From positions 1-64,000 of the forward strand of contig NZ_FQZZ01000003.1 of assembly GCF_900142185.1 (NCBI RefSeq): a stretch of DNA of 64,000 bases. Direction: 5' to 3'. A program made the translations under genes and the position numbers. The number at the start of each line of letters is the position of its first letter. Within the stretch, counting starts at the first letter, position 1. The DNA is from Lutimaribacter pacificus (GTDB lineage Bacteria; Pseudomonadota; Alphaproteobacteria; Rhodobacterales; Rhodobacteraceae). Shown piece by piece: positions 52,637 through 60,500 of this stretch. Below the pieces are notes generated by a model, which worked only from the letters and a program-made list of their open reading frames with translations, was not told the origin of the DNA and ran no database searches.

Positions 52637-53578
52637 ATGCCTCCCAGAAAGATCATCATCGACACCGACCCCGGACAGGACGACGCCGTGGCGATCCTGC
52701 TGGCGCTGGCCAGCGCCGACGAGATCGAGGTGCTGGGCCTGACCGCCGTGGCGGGCAACGTGCCGCTGCACCTGACCGCGCGCAACGCACGCATGGTCTG
52801 CGAACTGGCCGGACGCCCCGATATCCCCGTATTTGCAGGCTGCGACCGCCCGCTGGGGCGCGATCTGGTCACGGCGGAACATGTGCATGGCAAGACCGGG
52901 CTGGACGGCCCCGACCTGCCGGACCCGGCGATGCCGCTGCAGGATGCCCATGCCGTCGATTTCATCGTCGACACCCTGCGCGCCGAGCCGCCCGGCACCG
53001 TCACGCTCTGCCCGCTGGGGCCGCTGACCAATATCGCCATGGCCTTTGAAAAAGCCCCCGATATCGTGAACCGCGTGGCCGAAATCGTGCTGATGGGCGG
53101 CGCCTATTTCGAGGTGGGCAACATCACCCCCGCGGCCGAGTTCAACATCTATGTCGACCCGCAGGCCGCGCGCATCGTGTTCAAGTCGGGCGCGAAACTG
53201 ACGGTGATGCCGCTGGACGTGACCCACAAGGCGCTGGTGACGAAGCCCCGCAACGACGCGTTCCGCGCGCTCGGCACGCCGGTGGGCGTGGCGGTGGCGC
53301 AGATGACCGATTTCTTCGAACGCTTCGACAAGGAAAAATACGGCAGCGCAGGCGCCCCCCTGCACGACCCGTGCGTGACCGCCTACCTGATCCGGCCCGA
53401 GCTGTTCACGGGGCGGCACATCAATGTCGAGATCGAAACCCAATCCGAACTCACGATGGGCATGACCGTGGCCGACTGGTGGCGCGTGTCGGGGCGCGCG
53501 CCCAACGCCATGTTCATGGGCGATATCGACGCCGACGGATTCTTCACCCTGCTGACGGAAAGGCTGGCCCGGCTGTGA
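52637..53578 (+). CDS. Inosine-uridine preferring nucleoside hydrolase
   Basis: A 313-aa enzyme cleaving the N-glycosidic bond of ribonucleosides. The calcium-binding N-terminus IIIDTDPGQDDAVAILLAL (about 6-24) is complete. LCPLGPLTNIAMAFE (about 124-138), LMGGAYFEVGN (about 152-162) and the second metal Asp in PLHDPCVTAYL (about 244-254) follow. Start ATG 52637. Its stop overlaps the GTG start of an acetyltransferase (GTGA). Confidence 0.93.
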   Translation: MPPRKIIIDTDPGQDDAVAILLALASADEIEVLGLTAVAGNVPLHLTARNARMVCELAGRPDIPVFAGCDRPLGRDLVTAEHVHGKTGLDGPDLPDPAMPLQDAHAVDFIVDTLRAEPPGTVTLCPLGPLTNIAMAFEKAPDIVNRVAEIVLMGGAYFEVGNITPAAEFNIYVDPQAARIVFKSGAKLTVMPLDVTHKALVTKPRNDAFRALGTPVGVAVAQMTDFFERFDKEKYGSAGAPLHDPCVTAYLIRPELFTGRHINVEIETQSELTMGMTVADWWRVSGRAPNAMFMGDIDADGFFTLLTERLARL

Positions 53579-54024
53579 CCTCGCTCCATATCGCCACCAC
53601 CGACGACCTGACCCGCCTGCTGCCGATGGTCGCCGCCTACCACGCCGAGGAAGGCATCCCCAGCGACGAGGCGCACCTGACCGCCGCCCTCACCCCGCTG
53701 CTGGAGGGCACGCCGCTGGGCGTGGCCTACCTGATCGGGCCACGGCGCAGCCCGGTGGGCTATATCGTGATTTCCTTCGGCTACTCGGTCGAACTGGGCG
53801 GCATCGACGGGATGATCGACGAATTCTGGATACGCCCCCCGGTGCGCGGGCGCGGCATGGGCATGGACGTGCTGCTGGGGCTTGTCCCGGCGCTGGCCGG
53901 GCACGGGCTTTGCGGCCTGTCGCTCGAGGTGGACCGCGACAACACCCGCGCGCAAAGGCTCTATAACCGCGCCGGGTTCCGGTTGCGCGACAAGTACAGC
54001 CTGATGACGCGCGTCCTGCGATGA
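53575..54024 (+). CDS. GNAT-family N-acetyltransferase (first)
   Basis: A 149-aa GNAT domain. It starts at GTG 53575 (V-TSLHIATTDDL), overlapping the nucleoside hydrolase stop. Acetyl-CoA motif A is FWIRPPVRGRGMGMDVLLGL (about 85-104), and motif B is RDNTRAQRLYNRAGFRLRDK near 127. Substrate unknown. It overlaps the next acetyltransferase gene by ATGA. Confidence 0.88.
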   Translation: MTSLHIATTDDLTRLLPMVAAYHAEEGIPSDEAHLTAALTPLLEGTPLGVAYLIGPRRSPVGYIVISFGYSVELGGIDGMIDEFWIRPPVRGRGMGMDVLLGLVPALAGHGLCGLSLEVDRDNTRAQRLYNRAGFRLRDKYSLMTRVLR

Positions 54025-54491
54025 GGATCGGCCCCGCCGCCCCCGGGTTCGACGACTGGACCGGGTTGCTGTCGCTGATCCTGAACAGCTTTGCCTATAT
54101 GGAGGGGCGCATCGCCCCGTCCTCGTCGGCGCTGCGGCTGACGCCTGTGGCGCTGGCCGAGCGGGCGCGGGACGAGCATCTTTACCTTGCGACCCGGAAC
54201 GACACGATGCTGGCCTGCGCCTTTTTCGCCGAACAGCCCGGCGCGCTTTACATCGGCAAGCTGGCCGTCGCGCCCACCGCGCAGCGCCGGGGGCTGGGGG
54301 CCGGGCTGATCGCCGCGGCCGGGACACTGGCCCGCAGCCGCAACCTGCCCCGGCTGCGGCTGGAAACCCGGATCGAACTGACGGAAAACCACGCCGCCTT
54401 TGCCCGGCTGGGATTTTCCCGGGTCGCAGAAAAGGCGCATCCCGGATTTGACCGCCCGACCTCGATCACGATGGAAAAACCGCTCTGGTAA
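54021..54491 (+). CDS. GNAT-family N-acetyltransferase (second)
   Basis: A 156-aa GNAT domain. Motif A is [20 protein letters not shown] (about 80-99), and the C-terminal part is [20 protein letters not shown]. Not a close copy of the first; only the fold is shared. Translationally coupled (ATGA) to it. Substrate unknown. Confidence 0.88.
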   Translation: MRIGPAAPGFDDWTGLLSLILNSFAYMEGRIAPSSSALRLTPVALAERARDEHLYLATRNDTMLACAFFAEQPGALYIGKLAVAPTAQRRGLGAGLIAAAGTLARSRNLPRLRLETRIELTENHAAFARLGFSRVAEKAHPGFDRPTSITMEKPLW

Positions 54492-54519
54492 AGATGCGCA
54501 GCGGGATTATCTTTGCGTC

Positions 54520-55941
54520 ATGACCCTGCATGTGCCCTTCGACAATTCCTACGCCACCCTGCCCGACCGGTTTTTCACCCGGCAGCGCCCCGAACCCGTG
54601 GGCACGCCCCGGCTGATCCGGTTCAACACGGCGCTGGCCGAGGAACTGGGAATCGCCCCCGGCACCCCGGACGAGATGGCGCGCGTCTTTTCCGGCAACG
54701 AGATACCGCAAGGCGCCACCCCGCTGGCGCAGGCCTATGCCGGGCACCAGTTCGGCGGGTTTTCCCCGCAGCTGGGCGACGGCCGCGCGATCCTGCTGGG
54801 CGAGGTCGTGGACCGCGACGGCCGCAGGCGCGACATCCAGCTCAAGGGCGCGGGGCGCACGCCCTATTCGCGGATGGGCGACGGGCGGGCCTGGCTGGGC
54901 CCGGTGCTGCGCGAATACGTGCTGAGCGAGGCGATGCACGCCCTCGGCATCCCCACCACCCGCGCGCTGGCGGCGGTGGCCACCGGCGATCCGGTCCACC
55001 GCGAACAGGGCGCGCTGCCCGGCGCGGTTCTGACCCGCGTGGCGGCCAGCCATATCCGGGTGGGCACCTTCGAATATTTCGCCGCGCGCCGCGATCTCGA
55101 CGCGCTCAGGGCGCTTTATGCCCATACCCGCGACCGCCACTACCCCGGGGCGGGCGACCCCGGCGAGATGCTCGAAGCGGTGATCGACCGGCAGGCGGCG
55201 CTGGTGGCCGACTGGATGGCCATCGGTTTCATCCACGGGGTGATGAACACCGACAACACCACGCTTTCGGGTGAAACCATCGACTACGGCCCGGCGGCCT
55301 ATATGGATGCCTGGCACCCGGTCACGGTCTATTCCTCGATCGACCGGCACGGGCGCTATGCCTATGACAACCAGGCGCAGGTCATCGCCTGGAACCTGGC
55401 ACAGCTCGCCTCGGCGCTGGTGCCGCTGATGCCCGACCAGGACGACGCGATCGCACAGTTCACCCGCATGGTCCACGCCATGCCCACACGGGTCGAGGGC
55501 GAGCGGCGGCAGCGGTTCCGCGCCAAGCTGGGGCTGGCCACGCACCAGGGCGGCGATACCGCGCTGATCGACGACCTGCTCAAGCTGATGCAGGATCACG
55601 GCGCGGATTTCACCAATACCTTCCGGGGTCTGGCCGACGGCACCGCGCGCGGCCAGTTCACCGATCCCGCCGCATTCGACGCGTGGGAGGCGCGCTGGAA
55701 AACCCGGCTTCAGGCCGAGGCGGACCCGTATGGCCTGATGCGCCGCACCAACCCGGCCTATATCCCGCGCAATCACCGGGTCGAACAGATGATCCAGGCC
55801 GCCACGCGCGGCGATTACGCCCCGTTCGAACGGCTGCTCGACGTGCTGGCGCATCCGTTCGACGATCAGCCGGACGCCGACGACCTGCGCCGCCCGCCCG
55901 AACCGCATGAGGAAGTGAAACAGACCTTTTGCGGCACCTGA
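54520..55941 (+). CDS. selO: SelO/YdiU-family protein AMPylase (pseudokinase fold)
   Basis: A 473-aa protein that transfers AMP from ATP to Ser/Thr/Tyr of target proteins and is linked to oxidative stress. Marks: [24 protein letters not shown] (about 70-93), [20 protein letters not shown] (about 106-125), [23 protein letters not shown] (about 240-262), and a C-terminal KQTFCGT with Cys at the position where some homologues carry selenocysteine. Start ATG 54520. It stands 28 nt after the acetyltransferase pair. Confidence 0.93.
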   Translation: MTLHVPFDNSYATLPDRFFTRQRPEPVGTPRLIRFNTALAEELGIAPGTPDEMARVFSGNEIPQGATPLAQAYAGHQFGGFSPQLGDGRAILLGEVVDRDGRRRDIQLKGAGRTPYSRMGDGRAWLGPVLREYVLSEAMHALGIPTTRALAAVATGDPVHREQGALPGAVLTRVAASHIRVGTFEYFAARRDLDALRALYAHTRDRHYPGAGDPGEMLEAVIDRQAALVADWMAIGFIHGVMNTDNTTLSGETIDYGPAAYMDAWHPVTVYSSIDRHGRYAYDNQAQVIAWNLAQLASALVPLMPDQDDAIAQFTRMVHAMPTRVEGERRQRFRAKLGLATHQGGDTALIDDLLKLMQDHGADFTNTFRGLADGTARGQFTDPAAFDAWEARWKTRLQAEADPYGLMRRTNPAYIPRNHRVEQMIQAATRGDYAPFERLLDVLAHPFDDQPDADDLRRPPEPHEEVKQTFCGT

Positions 55942-56003
55942 GATTGCGCAGGGCGCGCACCCGCCCTAGGCTGCGGCGGAGTCACTGGTCAAGGACATCC
56001 CCG

Positions 56004-56501
56004 ATGCTTACCCCCCTGCGCGCGCTCCTGCTTGCCTCGTCGCTGACCCTTGCCGGGCCGCTGGCCGCCGGGGATGCCGAGGACGCCGCCTATCAGGAAC
56101 GCCTTGCCGCCGCGCGCGCCTATGTCGAGATGTCGATGCAGGATGTCGAGATGGCGCGCATCGTCGAACAGATGTGGCGCGGGGCGCTGCCGCAGTTCCG
56201 GCAGATCGCCGGCGGGCCGTTGACGGAACAGCAGATGACCGATCTGCAGGCGCTTTACATGGAAGTGTTCGAGGCGCCCATGCGCGACGTGATGCGCGAT
56301 CAGGACAAGCTGATGGCCGACCTCCTGTCGCTGGAGGAAATCGCCGCGCTGCGCGATTTCTACGCCACGCCCGAGGGCCGGTCGGTGATGCGCAAGCTGC
56401 CCGATATCCTGGCCCGCCAGCAGCCGCAGATCATGGCGCTGGTGCAGGATTCGCTGCCGCAGATACTGCCCCGGGTCAGGGATATCCTGCGCCCCGAGTG
56501 A
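56004..56501 (+). CDS. Secreted DUF2059-family protein
   Basis: A 165-aa protein with a signal peptide (about 1-22, LAAG). The mature part is helical and shows the DUF2059 pattern: a central LTEQQMTDLQALYMEVFEAP and LSLEEIAALRDFYATPEGRS VMRKLP (about 107-132). Function unknown; usually periplasmic. Start ATG 56004. Its stop is 6 nt from the convergent lpxB stop. Confidence 0.87.
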   Translation: MLTPLRALLLASSLTLAGPLAAGDAEDAAYQERLAAARAYVEMSMQDVEMARIVEQMWRGALPQFRQIAGGPLTEQQMTDLQALYMEVFEAPMRDVMRDQDKLMADLLSLEEIAALRDFYATPEGRSVMRKLPDILARQQPQIMALVQDSLPQILPRVRDILRPE

Positions 56502-56507
56502 CCACGC

Positions 56508-57680
56508 TCAGCCCGCGCTGTCGGCAAGCCCCGACAGCACCGCCGTCGCCGCGCGCAGCCCCGGCGCCGCCTGCCCGCGCCCCAGCCTGTCCATCGTCAG
56601 GTCCATCGCCGCGCGCTGCGCCTGCGGGTCGGCCATGACCTGCCGCACGGCGGGGGCGATCAGGTCGGGGCGGCAACGCGCCCCGATGAATTCCGGCACC
56701 GCGCGGGTGTCGGACACCAGATTCACCAGCGTCACGGTATCGACTTGCAGCATCCGGGCGATGATCTGCCGGCTGAGCCAGCTCATGTCATAGGCGATGA
56801 CCATGGGCGTGGCGCTGGCCGCCAGTTCCAGCGACACGGTGCCCGACGCCGCCAGCGCCACATCCGCGGCGCGGAAGGCGGCGCGCTTGTCGGCGGCGAA
56901 TTCGGCGGGGTCCGCCTGCCGGGGGTCGAGGATCAGCGGCGCGACCGGCCACCCCCCCGTCGCCTCGCCGATCATGTCGGCCACATGCGCCACCGCCGGG
57001 ATAACGACGCGCAGGCCGGGCAGATCGCCATGCAGCCGGGCGCAGACATCCGTGAATACCGGCATCAGCCGCCCCACCTCGCCCCGGCGCGATCCGGGCA
57101 GCAGCAGCAGCAGCGGCGCGTCCCCAAGCCCGTGCGCGGCGCGGAATCCCTCGGCCTCGGCCTCGCTGGCGACCGGTTCCGACACGACCGGGTGGCCCAC
57201 GAAATCGCAGCGCATCCCGGCGGCCTCCATATAGGGCGGCTCGAACGGGAACAGCGCCAGCACCTGGTCGACCACCTGCGCCATCTTCCCGGCCCGTCCC
57301 GGCCGCCACGCCCAGACGGTCGGCGCCACGTAGTGCACGGTGCGGATGGTGCTTGCCGCCCTGACCCGGCGGGCCACGCGCAGGCAGAAATCGGGGCTGT
57401 CGATGGTGATCAGCACATCGGGCCGCGCCGCAAGCACCGCCTGTGCGGTCTGTTCGATCCGGCGTTTCAGGTGGCGGTATTTCGGCAGGATCTCGGCCAG
57501 CCCCATGACCGAAAGCTCCTCCATCGGGAACAGGCTTTGCATCCCCTCGGCCTGCATCAGCGGCCCGGCAACGCCATGAAACTCGACCTCGCGCAGGGAT
57601 TTCAGCCCCGCCATCAGCGCCGCGCCCAGCCGGTCGCCCGACGCCTCGCCCGCGATCAGGAACACCCTCAGCGCACCCAC
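56508..57680 (-). CDS. lpxB: Lipid-A-disaccharide synthase
   Basis: About 390 aa (GT19) joining UDP-2,3-diacylglucosamine and lipid X. Marks: RVFLIAGEASGDRLGAALM at the N-terminus, FPMEELSVMGLAEILPKYRH (about 58-77), DSPDFCLRVA near 104, YVAPTVWAWRPGRAGKM (about 124-140), and LLPGSRRGEVGRLMPVF near 195. No ATG precedes the conserved start. GTG 57680 overlaps lpxI by 13 nt, and GTG 57665, just after the lpxI stop, is the alternative. Confidence 0.93.
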   Translation of the reverse strand: MGALRVFLIAGEASGDRLGAALMAGLKSLREVEFHGVAGPLMQAEGMQSLFPMEELSVMGLAEILPKYRHLKRRIEQTAQAVLAARPDVLITIDSPDFCLRVARRVRAASTIRTVHYVAPTVWAWRPGRAGKMAQVVDQVLALFPFEPPYMEAAGMRCDFVGHPVVSEPVASEAEAEGFRAAHGLGDAPLLLLLPGSRRGEVGRLMPVFTDVCARLHGDLPGLRVVIPAVAHVADMIGEATGGWPVAPLILDPRQADPAEFAADKRAAFRAADVALAASGTVSLELAASATPMVIAYDMSWLSRQIIARMLQVDTVTLVNLVSDTRAVPEFIGARCRPDLIAPAVRQVMADPQAQRAAMDLTMDRLGRGQAAPGLRAATAVLSGLADSAG

Positions 57681-58564
57681 AGGAACATCCCCATCGCATC
57701 GAGGATCGCCACGACCTCGGGCCGGTCCAGCACGATCACGCCGCCCGCCTCGATCACGATCCCGTCCAGCCCCACCTCGGCGGCATGGCAGGCGGTATCC
57801 GCGCCGATCGCGGGCAGGTCGGCGCGGCGGTCCTGCCCCGGTTTCGGCGCCTTGAACAGGATCGCCCCGGCGCCCGGCGCGTCCGCCGCATCCTCCAGCG
57901 TGTCCGACAGCCACGCGGCGGCCTGCCCGGTCATGCCGCCGGCGGGGTCGAACCGCCAGGCAAGGGGATCGAACCCGCTGGTCCCGATGCCGCGCGGACC
58001 GGCCAGCCGCGCCAGCATCGCGTCGGTGCCCGACTGCTCCTCGCGCGCCAGCACCCTGCCCCGCCGGATCACGCAGGCCTGCCCCAGATCGGCGCGGCCC
58101 TGTTCGTGCAGAACGCGCAGCGCCACCGCCACGTCGTCGCGGTGGGTCTGCTGCGGCTGCCGCTTCGTCGGCACGCCCGCTGGCAGCAGCAGGTCCGGTG
58201 CCAGTTCATGCGCGGCGCGGATGGTAAAGCCGGTTTTCTCCAGCAACCCCATCACCACGCGCAGCGCGCCATCGTCGCCCTGCCCCAGCGCCTGTTGCAG
58301 CAGCGGCACCAGCGGGGCGGTTTCGGCATCCAGCCTGGCAGGGTCGATCCGGGGCCGGTCGATGGCCCCGCACAGGCAGATATCGGTCACGCCGCGTTCG
58401 CCCAGCTCCAGCAGGAAGCTGCCCAGCGTTTCCAGCCGGAAGGTGATGTCGGGCGCCAGCCCCCCGGGCACGATCCCGTCCAGCGCGCAGACCAGAGGCG
58501 GGCTCTCCTGCGCCGCGGCCACCGCCGCGGGCAACCGGCCCCGCCCTGCGATCAGCGCCAGCAT
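57668..58564 (-). CDS. lpxI: UDP-2,3-diacylglucosamine diphosphatase LpxI
   Basis: A 298-aa enzyme, the alphaproteobacterial replacement of LpxH. Marks: MLALIAGRGRLPAAVAAA, CLCGAIDRPRI (about 63-73), GDDGALRVVMGLLEKTGFTI, VLAREEQSGTDAMLARLAG near 170, and the C-terminal domain KAPKPGQDRRADLPAIGADT (about 240-259) with the catalytic Asp residues. It lies 4 nt after lpxA. Confidence 0.93.
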   Translation of the reverse strand: MLALIAGRGRLPAAVAAAQESPPLVCALDGIVPGGLAPDITFRLETLGSFLLELGERGVTDICLCGAIDRPRIDPARLDAETAPLVPLLQQALGQGDDGALRVVMGLLEKTGFTIRAAHELAPDLLLPAGVPTKRQPQQTHRDDVAVALRVLHEQGRADLGQACVIRRGRVLAREEQSGTDAMLARLAGPRGIGTSGFDPLAWRFDPAGGMTGQAAAWLSDTLEDAADAPGAGAILFKAPKPGQDRRADLPAIGADTACHAAEVGLDGIVIEAGGVIVLDRPEVVAILDAMGMFLWVR

Positions 58565-58568
58565 CGGG

Positions 58569-59354
58569 CTACCGTGGCGTCAGGAAATGCCGGTCCGACG
58601 CGGCGGTGACGAAATCGACGATCTGGCGCACGTAGTCGCTGCCGGTTTCCTCGCCCAGGCGGCGGGCGCGGTCCTGGAACGTGCCCTCGCCCTGCGCCAG
58701 CATCTGGAACGCGGCGCGCAAGGCGGTGATGTCCGCCCGCGCCACGCCGCGGCGTTTCAGCCCGACAAGGTTCAGCCCGTCCAGCTCGCCCCTCGGCCCC
58801 TGCACAAGCCCGTGCGGGATCACGTCATTGGCCACCATCGACAGCGCGCCGATGATCGCGCCCTGCCCGATCCGCACCCATTGGTGCACGCCCGACAGCC
58901 CGCCGACGATCACATCGTCCCCGATCACGCAATGGCCCGCGATGGCCGAGTGGTTGACGATCACCACCCGGTCGCCCACCTGCGCATCATGGGCGATGTG
59001 GCAACCGGCCATGAACAGCCCGTCATCGCCGATGCGGGTGACGCCGCCACCGCCCTCGGTGCCGGTGTTCATCGTCGCATGTTCGCGGATACGGTTGCGC
59101 GCGCCGATCTCAAGGCGCGTCCGCTCGCCACGGAATTTCAGATCTTGCGGGATCTCGCCGATCACGGCAAAGGGGAACACCACCGTTTCCGGCCCGATCG
59201 TGGTGGCCCCGGTCACGACGACATGGGATTTCAGCTCGACCCGGTCGCCCAGTCGCACCTCGGGACCGACATGGCAGAACGGGCCCACGCGCACATCGGC
59301 GCCCAGTTCGGCACCGTCCTCGATGATGGCGGACGGGTGAATGAGGCTGGCCAT
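58569..59354 (-). CDS. lpxA: UDP-N-acetylglucosamine acyltransferase
   Basis: A 261-aa left-handed beta-helix enzyme starting lipid A synthesis. Hexapeptide repeats run from IHPSAIIEDGAELGADVRVG to about residue 190. The catalytic His lies in MAGCHIAHDAQVGDRV (about 120), and HSAIAGHCVIGDDVIVGGLS follows. C-terminal helices ARADITALRAAFQML. Start ATG 59354, 6 nt after fabZ. Confidence 0.96.
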   Translation of the reverse strand: MASLIHPSAIIEDGAELGADVRVGPFCHVGPEVRLGDRVELKSHVVVTGATTIGPETVVFPFAVIGEIPQDLKFRGERTRLEIGARNRIREHATMNTGTEGGGGVTRIGDDGLFMAGCHIAHDAQVGDRVVIVNHSAIAGHCVIGDDVIVGGLSGVHQWVRIGQGAIIGALSMVANDVIPHGLVQGPRGELDGLNLVGLKRRGVARADITALRAAFQMLAQGEGTFQDRARRLGEETGSDYVRQIVDFVTAASDRHFLTPR

Positions 59355-59360
59355 CGGGGG

Positions 59361-59825
59361 TTACTCCTGCGGCAGGTCCATCATCGCGGTAAACTCGGCC
59401 TCGGCGGCCATGTCCCCGTCGACCGTGGCCGTGCCCTTGAACTTCCACACCTTTGCGCCCGGCTTGCCGCGCAGCGTCGTCAGCTCCATCCGCAACTGGT
59501 CGCCCGGCACCACCTTGCGGCGGAACTTGCAGCCGTCGATGCCCATGAAATAGATCAGCAGATCCTTGTCGGCCAGGTCCATCGCCACGCCCACCATGAC
59601 GGCGGCGGTCTGGGCCATCGCCTCGACGATGGTGACGCCGGGCATGATCGGGGTGCCGGGGAAATGCCCCTGGAAATGCGGCTCGTTCATGGTGACGTTC
59701 TTGATCCCCACGGCGCTGGACGTGCCGTCGATATCCGTCACCCGGTCCACCAGGAGGAACGGGTAGCGATGCGGCAGTATCCGCTGGATCAACTGGATAT
59801 CGGCGCTTTTGAGCGTGTCACTCAT
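59361..59825 (-). CDS. fabZ: 3-hydroxyacyl-ACP dehydratase FabZ
   Basis: A 154-aa hot-dog fold dehydratase of fatty acid synthesis. Marks: [13 protein letters not shown] (about 18-30) and [26 protein letters not shown] (about 48-73), with catalytic His and Glu. Start ATG 59825. It sits between skp and lpxA in the usual order. Confidence 0.96.
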   Translation of the reverse strand: MSDTLKSADIQLIQRILPHRYPFLLVDRVTDIDGTSSAVGIKNVTMNEPHFQGHFPGTPIMPGVTIVEAMAQTAAVMVGVAMDLADKDLLIYFMGIDGCKFRRKVVPGDQLRMELTTLRGKPGAKVWKFKGTATVDGDMAAEAEFTAMMDLPQE

Positions 59826-59900
59826 GAGGTCATCCTTGGTCAGGTTCCGGCATCGCCTGTCCCTAGCAACTCCCCCCGCCCGGGGCAAGCGCGGCGGCGT

Positions 59901-60500
59901 TCAGTCGGCGGGATCTGCCGGGGCGGGCTCATCGTCCGGCGCGGCGCCGGTGTCGTCCTGCGGCGTGGCTTCCTGCGCGGCATCCAGCCGGCTGATCGCC
60001 AGTTCGGTGATGTCGATCGCCTCGAGCGTCAGCACGACCGAGCGGGTATCGACCACCATGACCGCGCCGGACTCGCGCACGATCTCGGCCAGCACCGGAC
60101 GCGCGGCATCGTCGAACCGGTCGCGCATGGCATCGCCTTTCTGCGTCAGTTCCAGCGCGAGCTGCCGCCGTTCGGCGCGGATACGCACCACCTTCTGATC
60201 GAAGGCGCTGGCCGCCTCGCGGAACGCCTCGGGGTTCATGGTGTCGCGCAGGCCGGTCAGCTCGACCTCTTCGGCCTCAAGCTCGGCCTCGATCTTGCGG
60301 TTCTCGGCCTCCAGCAGGATGCGCTCGGCCTCAAGCTCGGCCACCAGCGCGCGACCGAGCTGCGAGCCGGAAAAGAACCGGTCGTAGTTGATCGACAGGA
60401 TCGGGCTGCGGATCACCGGCTCGCCCTGCGACAGCGGTTGCGCCGCAAGGGGCGGCGCCAGCGCCAGCAGGACAGCCAGACAGACCGCCCGCAGCGCCAT
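59901..60500 (-). CDS. skp: Periplasmic chaperone, OmpH/Skp family
   Basis: A 199-aa protein with a signal peptide (about 1-20, PLAAQ). The mature part is SPILSINYDRFFSGSQLGRA LV followed by a long coiled coil (about 55-145: ELEAERILLEAENRKIEAEL) forming the Skp tentacles, then VRESGAVMVVDTRSVVLTLE AIDIT, and a low-complexity acidic Ala/Pro tail. It guards outer membrane proteins on their way to BamA. ATG 60500 overlaps the bamA stop (TGATG). Confidence 0.92.
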   Translation of the reverse strand: MALRAVCLAVLLALAPPLAAQPLSQGEPVIRSPILSINYDRFFSGSQLGRALVAELEAERILLEAENRKIEAELEAEEVELTGLRDTMNPEAFREAASAFDQKVVRIRAERRQLALELTQKGDAMRDRFDDAARPVLAEIVRESGAVMVVDTRSVVLTLEAIDITELAISRLDAAQEATPQDDTGAAPDDEPAPADPAD